Below, piece by piece: positions 57,565 to 64,000 of a stretch of 64,000 nucleotides of DNA (position 1 is its first letter; every line of letters starts with the position of its first letter). The notes beneath the pieces are model-generated. The model was given only the letters and a program-made list of their open reading frames with translations. It ran no database searches and had not been told where the DNA came from. The DNA comes from Yamadazyma tenuis (lineage: Eukaryota; Ascomycota; Pichiomycetes; Serinales; Debaryomycetaceae). The position numbers and the translations under genes are program-made. The DNA lies in contig NC_089464.1 in assembly GCF_029203305.1 (NCBI RefSeq), positions 1,178,001 to 1,242,000 on the forward strand, in the 5' to 3' direction.

Positions 57565-59601
57565 TCAAAATGAGATCCACAAAAGAGCGGATAGCACAGC
57601 CAAAAATGTGTATGTGTTCTTTGAACCCGTAGCCTCGTAAGTGGAGAAATCTTGTGGTGAAGTATCAGAGCCATTACCTGCCGAAGCACCTTCAGCGCCA
57701 CTACCTTCAGCGCCACTACCTTTAGCGCCACTACCTTTAGCGCCACTACCTTTAGCGCCAGTTGGAGCAACGGTTTCAGTAGGGTTAGCAGTAACAGCAG
57801 CAACGGTTTCAGTAGGGTTAGCAGTAACAGCAGCAGCGGTAGTGAAAGTAGTATATGTTGTGACAGTGACATCTCCAGCAGCATTAGTGCACGGCTCAGT
57901 GACCACGACAGTTGAAACTAGTGAATGTGGGATGTTACATATAACGGTATTACCATTATCACCAGTTGTTGTGGTAGTGGAAGGCTCCTTGCAGATGCAT
58001 GGTAAGATGATGGTGGTGACATCTTTTTCGGTGACCACAAGTTCTGGAATTTCAACGACTACAGTAGGTTTACCATCGGTTCCAGTTGTGGTATAAGATG
58101 AAGTAGTGGACCCTGTCCATGGAGTAGTTATGTGTTCTACTGGAGTCTCGACAACCACAGTTTGCTTACCATCGGTTCCAGTTGTGGTATAAGATGAAGT
58201 AGTGGACCCTGTCCATGGAGTAGTTATGTGTTCTACTGGAGTCTCGACAACCACAGTTTGCTTACCATCGGTTCCAGTTGTGGTATAAGATGAAGTAGTG
58301 GACCCTGTCCATGGAGTAGTTATGTGTTCTACTGGAGTCTCGACAACCACAGTTTGCTTACCATCGGTTCCAGTTGTGGTATAAGATGAAGTAGTGGACC
58401 CAGTCCATGGAGTAGTTATGTGTTCTACTGGAGTCTCGACAACCACAGTTTGCTTACCATCGGTTCCAGTTGTGGTATAAGATGAAGTAGTGGACCCAGT
58501 CCATGGGGTGGTAATAGTATCTACACTTCCCAAAGATGGTAGTGTAGGTGGTGCTGGACTAGAAGGTGCTGGACTAGAAGGTGCTGGACTAGAAGGTGCT
58601 GGACTAGAAGGTGCTGGACTAGAAGGTGCTGGACTAGAAGGTGCTGGACTAGAAGGTGCTGGACTAGAAGGTGCTGGACTAGAAGGTGCTGGACTAGTTG
58701 AATTCACCCAGCGGATAGACAGGTCTGACAAAGTACCGGAGGTGGTAGATTCCGGTACCTCCTTGGTGACAGTGACCTGTCCATCTGAACCTGTTACTGT
58801 GAAATACTCAGTATCTGAACCGGTCCAATAATCGGTGGTGGTTGTTGTAGTTCTTGGTACCTCCTTGGTGACAGTGACCTGTCCATCTGAACCTGTTACT
58901 GTGAAATACTCAGTATCTGAACCGGTCCAATAATCGGTGGTGGTCGTGGTGGTGCACAATTCTTCTTCAGCAGCTGCAGAATAGTACCAGGCAATGTCAT
59001 CTGTATGATTGGTACCGTCGGGATAAGTCACTTGAAGTTTCATTCCAGCCCAATTTGACGCTTGATTGAAGTAAATAATCTTCACTGGATAAAAGTTACC
59101 GGCTGTCATAGAAACCAGTGAAATTGTCAGTGAGCCACCTGCACTGGTTCCACTAGCCTGGACTGCCCCATCTAGTGAAAGCTCAGTGGATTTGATACAA
59201 CAGTCTAAGTCTTGTGTAGCCCCACCCATGGTCATGGTCACATAATCGTCAGCTATTAGGAAAGTGAATATATAAGTCCCATCTTTAGGAGCACGAAAGT
59301 ATCCTGAAAGTCTTAAACCAAAATTGTGGACATTTGTACTTCTACCATAAATATCTTGGTAATAAGGGTTACTGTCAGTTTTCATATTAGAAGTAAAATC
59401 AATATCGGTAACTCCGTACTTGGTATCATTTGGAGACATTGCATCTATGGTATTAAGATAAGAAAAGTCTGATGCATGCTCGGCCACCTTATCATAGTAA
59501 TCAACAATAAGTCCACTCGCAGTTGATGGAGGACTACATCCTGTATATCCAAGAACAAGCGGGAGACTTAAAGACCAAATAGATAACCGTATGGGGAGCA
59601 T
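57565..59601 (-). CDS. adhesin 3: GPI-anchored PA14/GLEYA-type surface protein
   Basis: Probable cell-wall adhesin of 678 aa. Signal peptide MLPIRLSIWSLSLPLVLG, N-domain with GCSPPSTASGLIVDYY, FGLRLSGYFRAPKDGTY, TMGGATQDLDCC and FYPVKIIYFN. Two DYWTGSDTEYFTVTGSDGQ units, ten SSPAP units, five 32-aa [15 protein letters not shown] repeats, a cysteine module (LPCICKEP...VICNIPHS...VTEPC), AKGSG repeats, and the GPI signal STYEATGSKN with the same hydrophobic tail as adhesins 1 and 2. The N-domain is clearly more diverged than the C-terminus. Ligand unknown. Confidence 0.9.
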   Translation of the reverse strand: MLPIRLSIWSLSLPLVLGYTGCSPPSTASGLIVDYYDKVAEHASDFSYLNTIDAMSPNDTKYGVTDIDFTSNMKTDSNPYYQDIYGRSTNVHNFGLRLSGYFRAPKDGTYIFTFLIADDYVTMTMGGATQDLDCCIKSTELSLDGAVQASGTSAGGSLTISLVSMTAGNFYPVKIIYFNQASNWAGMKLQVTYPDGTNHTDDIAWYYSAAAEEELCTTTTTTDYWTGSDTEYFTVTGSDGQVTVTKEVPRTTTTTTDYWTGSDTEYFTVTGSDGQVTVTKEVPESTTSGTLSDLSIRWVNSTSPAPSSPAPSSPAPSSPAPSSPAPSSPAPSSPAPSSPAPSSPAPSSPAPPTLPSLGSVDTITTPWTGSTTSSYTTTGTDGKQTVVVETPVEHITTPWTGSTTSSYTTTGTDGKQTVVVETPVEHITTPWTGSTTSSYTTTGTDGKQTVVVETPVEHITTPWTGSTTSSYTTTGTDGKQTVVVETPVEHITTPWTGSTTSSYTTTGTDGKPTVVVEIPELVVTEKDVTTIILPCICKEPSTTTTTGDNGNTVICNIPHSLVSTVVVTEPCTNAAGDVTVTTYTTFTTAAAVTANPTETVAAVTANPTETVAPTGAKGSGAKGSGAKGSGAEGSGAEGASAGNGSDTSPQDFSTYEATGSKNTYTFLAVLSALLWISF
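58035..58520 (-). repeat. 96-nt ITTPWTGS repeats in adhesin 3
   Basis: Five copies of a 32-codon unit, nearly identical in DNA apart from the last copy, which ends GKPTVVVEIPELVV. Confidence 0.9.
58552..58692 (-). repeat. 15-nt SSPAP tandem repeat in adhesin 3
   Basis: About ten head-to-tail units (GGTGCTGGACTAGAA on the plus strand), the same unit as in adhesin 1 but without the SSPAS variant. Confidence 0.9.
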
Positions 59602-60699
59602 CTTGTGTTGTTGCAGTTTATTCCGAACTCCTGTCTCTTTATAACGTGGACTTAGTTTCTAAGTCGAAGAGGTTAAGCTTTTTTCAATTACCTCATTAGT
59701 AGAATATCAAACTTTATTAGACAGGTTTTTGATATAGTTGAAAAACATACGTTTATATCCCCTTTGAGAGTTGGTATTATGAGTTGTAAATGGGTTTTAT
59801 AACTCTACTACCTCGTTGAGGAGATTTTCAGCTTCAAAGGGATCTTTATTTCTGAAAACTGGCGCCTTGCAATAGTTTGTAAAAGAAGAAAAAACTTTAA
59901 TTATGTGGTTAAATAACGGCTCTCCTCAAAAGTGCCAAATGTCTATTAAGGGCACCATTATTTTACCATATTAGACATCTTGTTTCCTCCAATGAGATGC
60001 TTCGATGGAAAACGGGGAAGTCAATATCAGTTAAATGAACGAATCGGGGAACAAAATATTTCATGCATATCTTTCTTCAGAACTTACATGCACTGTATAC
60101 CAACTGAGGCACTAGGAATACAAATATCTTACCTAAAGAAGTAACTCGTCCCCAAGTTACCTTTTTGGAACAAGAAACCTTCTACAGCCAGCGGCAAGGG
60201 TGGGTTCATGCGTTTCTTTTTTGGAATAGTTTTATTTTTGAAAAAGAATCAATGCGAAAACACTAGTTTAGCTAAGGAATTCCGCTTTCAACCCTAGAAT
60301 ACAACCTAATGGAGATATTGATAAGTCTTTTTAATTTGCACAAAGCTTAATGATGTCACCACAATACCATTTATAGCACACCATTGATGAAAAGTTTCTA
60401 GTTTCAGGCTATGCTTCCTGTTTTAGATATTTTACCAGCTAACTCATTTGGTTTTTGATCTTTCACTTTTGTTGGAATACTATTATTTTTGTCTTCAGCC
60501 GAATTTTTTCCACTACTCGATTGTTAAATCCCCGCCTTAATCCTAATGTGCGTGCTACAAAGCCACCTAAAGACAAAATTACTAGTAAATATGGTCACAG
60601 TCTGAATAATTTTGGGGGCCTTAAGTCCCCGTAAAGGAACAGATGTTTAGAGTTTATGAGAATCTTGGAGAGATTGGGAAAATTGCCATTTATTATTTC

Positions 60700-60990
60700 A
60701 TCTAAGTGTTTGAACAGAGGCAAATCCCATTTACCAAATCATCTAAATTGCGCCCTCTCCTAAGGTTTTTATTTACTTACCATTTGCTCTAATGTCAGCT
60801 TCGAAGGTCCTTGAGGGGATAACATTAGTTATGCTAGGCGGTGGAGAAAAAGGTGGATTTAAAAATATGATACAAGCACGTAGGTAAAATTGTATGGCAT
60901 AGAAACACGCAGTAAAAATAGCTGCAGAGTTAAGCTTTTTAAGAGATTGACTTGACGCTAACATACAGGCAAGTGCACAAAGTTTAACAC
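60700..60990 (+). repeat. repeat family B copy 3
   Basis: TCTAATGTCAGCTTCGAAGG parallels TCTAATATCGGCTTCAGGGA at 52189; then AGCTGCAGAGTTA and AACATACAGGCAAGTGCACA parallel 51863-51925. Confidence 0.45.
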
Positions 60991-61199
60991 ACTAAGGAGC
61001 TCACAACTTCTGTCTGACATTACCAGTTAAGATGAACAATATAAATATAGGCAGAGTTGTGCATTAAAGAGCCAATTCCAGTCCAATAGGATCATCACAA
61101 AAGGTGTAGGACAAGAGGTTTTCTATTGTTTCATTCAACTCGACTGCAGTTACTTTGTTTTTCTGAATAAGACCATCTTTATCTTGAGATATTCCAAAC

Positions 61200-61490
61200 C
61201 AAAAAAACTTGTGAGCTGGGCTATATTTGTGTGACTACTGCACTTAATGTTGGATACAATGATACAGATAGCTCACTGCTAGTTAGTATATCTTTTCAAG
61301 TAGAGGTATAGATGTTTTCCCTGGATCTAAGCAATACTTCTATCCGAAGAACTCCACACGATGGTAGAAGAACGACTTCCAAAAAATCAGGAGCTCAGAG
61401 GAAACGTGCGTATCCAAAATGTAAGACTGACTGCACACAAGGAAAGCTGGTGGCAAATGTGTTTCCAGTATCTGAATTCTTTCCATATAA
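61200..61490 (+). repeat. duplicated block, similar to 52650-52930
   Basis: Contains AAGCAATACTTCTATC, AGAGGAAACGTGCGTAT and TGCACACAAGGAAAGCTGG in the order seen at 52780-52890. A 60-codon frame (61312-61494) lies inside; I see no family for it. Confidence 0.6.
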
Positions 61491-61505
61491 GTAAGATCGA
61501 TCATA

Positions 61506-62348
61506 ATGTCTGATAGTAAAACCGTAGTTGTTACCGGAGCCTCTTCGGGAATTGGGTTGGCAGTAGCTCGGGAATTTGCCCTAAAAGGTTATAATGTCAT
61601 AGCTGGTGCCAGAAGACTTTCCTCTATGGAAGAGTTGAAAAAGTACAACGTCACAACTGTAGAGTTGGACATCACTTCCCCTGAATCGGTTGAGAAACTT
61701 AAGAAGTTGATTGAAACCGAATACGACGGAGCCATCAAGTATCTTTTGAATAATGCTGGTCAAAGCTGTGCCGCAGCAGCTGTCGAAGTGTCTGACGACG
61801 AAGTCTTCAGGTGCTTTGAGGTGAATGTTTTTGGTCATATAAGAGTTACCAGAGAATTAGCTCCGTTTGTGATAAAAACAAAAGGTACCATTGGGTTCAC
61901 TGGCTCTGTTCAAGGTATCCTAGAAACTATGTTCCTAGGAGTTTATGCGAGTTCAAAGGCTGCAATTCAGTCATATGCTTCGGGGATGGCGTTTGAAATG
62001 GCTCCATTTGGTGTTAAGGTGGTGAACTTTGTTACAGGAGGTGTCAGAACTGCAATGAGCGGAATTGATTTGAAATCTGTGCTTTACGATGAAGAGGGAT
62101 TGGAAGAGGTAAAGAAAGCCTACTCTGAACTTACGAAGACAGGCATGGACTCCCATGTCTATGCTAGGAAGGTTATCAAAGACTTTGAACATTCTAAGTT
62201 GGGTGTGGTTCACCATTATAGAGGTGCTGGATCGACTACAGTTTGGATAGCTCATACTTTCTTCCCCAAATTCGTTTTGAGTATGTTGTTTGGGCTGGTG
62301 CTTAAGTTATCAACTCTTCTTAAATCGATAACCAACAAGTACAAATAA
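61506..62348 (+). CDS. short-chain reductase, Ayr1-like
   Basis: NADPH-dependent short-chain dehydrogenase/reductase of 280 aa, most like yeast Ayr1 (1-acyl-dihydroxyacetone phosphate reductase of ER and lipid droplets). Rossmann motif TGASSGIG (about 10-17), NNAGQS, catalytic Ser in GSVQG and Tyr-x3-Lys in YASSKAAIQSY. The C-terminal hydrophobic stretch FFPKFVLSMLFGLVLKLSTL may anchor it to a membrane. All catalytic residues are present. Substrate is inferred from the family. Confidence 0.88.
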   Translation: MSDSKTVVVTGASSGIGLAVAREFALKGYNVIAGARRLSSMEELKKYNVTTVELDITSPESVEKLKKLIETEYDGAIKYLLNNAGQSCAAAAVEVSDDEVFRCFEVNVFGHIRVTRELAPFVIKTKGTIGFTGSVQGILETMFLGVYASSKAAIQSYASGMAFEMAPFGVKVVNFVTGGVRTAMSGIDLKSVLYDEEGLEEVKKAYSELTKTGMDSHVYARKVIKDFEHSKLGVVHHYRGAGSTTVWIAHTFFPKFVLSMLFGLVLKLSTLLKSITNKYK

Positions 62349-62575
62349 TGGCTTTTACGTATATTTCAATAGAAGAGCTTTTAACAAGTCTGGGGTAACA
62401 TTGGAAATTTTTTAGTGCCCCAATTATATCAGCCCAACACCTCAAAAGCTTTCAATTGAGCCAAGTTGAGATTGAACATTTCATCATATATATACTTATT
62501 CATATGACAAATATATTTAACAAGGAGAACGTATTATAAGGTGAATACAGAGTAAACCATAAAAATTTGAACTTT

Positions 62576-63230
62576 CTACCAAGCAGCAGCTTCGGGGAAG
62601 CATCTACCGCCGGAAATATGGCGTCCCATGAGAATCTCAGGAAGAGCTTCAACATCTACTCTTGGTAATTGGACGGGACTGCCAAAGTTCTTGTCAACAT
62701 TTTCTTTGGCAGATCCGGATGACACTGGGATAATATTAATGACCTCGGGATTCCTTCGAAGTCCTTAGGGCCTGATACACTTTGAACATAGCTCAATGAC
62801 AAAGCTTCCAAGGTTAAATTCTTGGACTTGGTGGACGAGTATAAAGAGTTCAAGCGACTCTTATTTCTTTGAAGGCGTCAGAACTTCGGTGGGTGTATGG
62901 GTCATAGCCTTGAATTTTTTTGAGTGAAAGGTCTTCAAGAAATCAAGATGTTCAGCAGCATGATCGGTTAAAGTTTCTCTATTCAAAGGGGAATAGGCAA
63001 TTATTGGAATCTGGCGCTTGTACACTTCTTCCACAACTCAATGGTAAACGATATCATCTCAAAATAAGGAAAATTCTACGTCAATTCCAGAGATTGGTGC
63101 AGCAGCAACAGCTTTCTTTATAGATACAGTACCTACTTCACTAATACGGACACCAGCAAGCTCGCCACTATTATCAATTGATCGGTTAATGTTTTCCTTG
63201 GTAGAATTCTGCACCGTCGAAAAATTTGAC
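62576..63230 (-). pseudogene. relic of aldo-keto reductase, all but the N-terminus (pyridoxal reductase/Ypr127w type)
   Basis: Read on the minus strand from 63230: VKFFDGAEFYQGKH, then ENINRSIDN, GVRISEVG, GIDVEFSLF then a stop, PIIAYSPLNRETLT, LTLEALSLSYVQSVSG, and after a frameshift INIIPVSSGSAKENVDKNFG to the end GGRCFPEAAAW at 62576. These are the ordered motifs of the YPR127W/Plr1 aldo-keto reductases. Two internal deletions of about 40 codons, several frameshifts and in-frame stops make it non-functional. The missing N-terminal 40 codons are exactly what is found at 56836-56951. Confidence 0.8.
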
Positions 63231-64000
63231 CGCTGGCTACAATTAGTCCACTTTTTACTTTTTTTTGTTGAGTACGAGAAAATACTGAACATTCTCGACC
63301 TGCAGCATGGCTATCTTTATGAGCTTTGGGTTCAACAACATCTCTTTGCGTGCTAATGAGTTTTCTCATTCTTGAACAATATTATCTGTGTACCTGGGCA
63401 TTGGGCATCTCTGAAGTAAAATTAATTCTCTTGCTTTCACTAAGAGTTCTCTCAAGCGAAATATAACTAGTGGCAAATAAGGTTAGAGGGGGGTGTTCTG
63501 GCCCCTTCCTTTTCGTCAGGGTTTGTATATAAGACGTATCATAACCTTAAAATCTCATTCTCGTTTGAGAATCAGATATGCAGATACGGGAAATGACTAA
63601 ATTAAACAACATGATGATATTACCTCTTTGAGTGGAACCAGCCCAGAAGATTCCAATGAGGCTAATGGCTGAGTACAGGATACCATCTGCAAAAAGTTGC
63701 CTTTCAAGAGTAGTGAATCACCAAGAATTCCCCCTTCAAGGAAGAAAAACAATTGGACTTCATATACTTAGCCAACACTCGGCAGCAAATCATTTTTTCT
63801 GCATTGCGATTATCAGGTCATGATCCCTTGTGGCAATCAACTGTTATTCGTTCAGCCTGCTGTGATTCATTCGGAAACCTGTAGACGTTTGGGCTGTATT
63901 CTCAGGCTCGGGTAACGGTGAAGCATATCAGAGGAAAAGATGTAGACTAATTTCCTAGCCAATTTTGCGGCAAGTAGAGCATAGAAAAATGGAACCCCTG
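63231..64000. other. right end of window, no gene recognised
   Basis: 770 bp. Apart from a family A repeat copy I see no gene. The sequence just right of 63230 does not continue the aldo-keto reductase N-terminus. Confidence 0.5.
63575..63770 (+). repeat. dispersed decayed repeat, family A, copy 3
   Basis: Best match to 43868-44060; shared runs include ATGCAGATA, GATATTAC, TGGAA-CAGC-CAG-AGA-TCCAA and AATGGCTGAGTACA against AATAGCTGTGTACA, all in order. Confidence 0.65.

Larger units (their letters stand above)
59602..61505. promoter_or_regulatory. long divergent intergenic region of adhesin 3 and AYR1-like gene
   Basis: 1.9 kb without an intact gene. The part 60700-60990 is similar to the family B relics at 51.6-52.3 kb, and 61200-61490 to 52650-52930, so the right flanks of adhesins 2 and 3 look like diverged copies. 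No binding sites assigned. Confidence 0.5.

Overview
The window looks like a chromosomal stretch of a budding yeast (Saccharomycotina), most likely the CUG-Ser clade around Debaryomycetaceae/Yamadazyma. The basis is compact single-exon genes, introns with GTATGT donors and TACTAAC-type branch sites, an intron-bearing tRNA-Tyr, recognisable yeast orthologues (NOG2, POP2, BRE5, UBC1, NOT1, JLP2, COX12), and Candida-style GPI adhesins. In NOG2 the two CTG codons I checked fall at positions that are not leucine in the S. cerevisiae orthologue, which fits CUG-Ser decoding but does not prove it. The species cannot be named from the sequence alone.

Layout. 1-3.5 kb: a MAL-like pair, an alpha-glucoside-permease-type MFS gene (minus, one intron, cut by the left edge) divergent from a Zn2Cys6 regulator. 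4.06 kb: tRNA-Tyr(GUA). 4.4-11.4 kb: IZH3-type PAQR protein, MNN4/LicD-type mannosylphosphate protein, PX/DUF3818 protein. 11.6-15.6 kb: a sugar transporter divergent from a GH51 alpha-L-arabinofuranosidase, sharing GGGGTA promoter motifs with the MAL-like pair. 15.7-32.8 kb: housekeeping genes: NOG2 (intron probably carrying an snR191-like H/ACA RNA), POP2, a CDC50/LEM3 flippase subunit, BRE5, UBC1, NOT1, a TBC RabGAP, JLP2, COX12. 33-38.2 kb: a Zn2Cys6 regulator divergent from a cytosolic GH3 beta-glucosidase.

From 38.2 kb to the right end gene density falls sharply. This half holds three related GPI-anchored adhesins with PA14/GLEYA-type N-domains and Thr/Ser-rich tandem repeats, an MNN1-type alpha-1,3-mannosyltransferase, a D-amino acid oxidase, an AYR1-like reductase, and a scatter of gene relics and decayed repeats. 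It resembles a subtelomeric or otherwise fast-evolving surface-protein region. Adhesin 3' ends and flanks are shared among paralogues, and the upstream flanks of adhesins 2 and 3 are diverged duplicates.

The most interesting observations: (i) NOT1 has no AUG where its conserved N-terminus starts, and there is no AUG in any frame for nearly 1 kb across leader and first 213 codons; (ii) an aldo-keto reductase gene survives as two complementary halves 6.3 kb apart on opposite strands, as an inversion would leave it; (iii) the POP2 deadenylase appears to have lost two acidic catalytic residues; (iv) three adhesins with signs of gene conversion and a deleted Cys module; (v) two families of decayed intergenic repeats restricted to the adhesin region.

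Functionally the left part reads as plant-sugar use (alpha-glucosides, arabinosides, beta-glucosides) and core RNA/ubiquitin functions, and the right part as cell-surface adhesion and mannan decoration.
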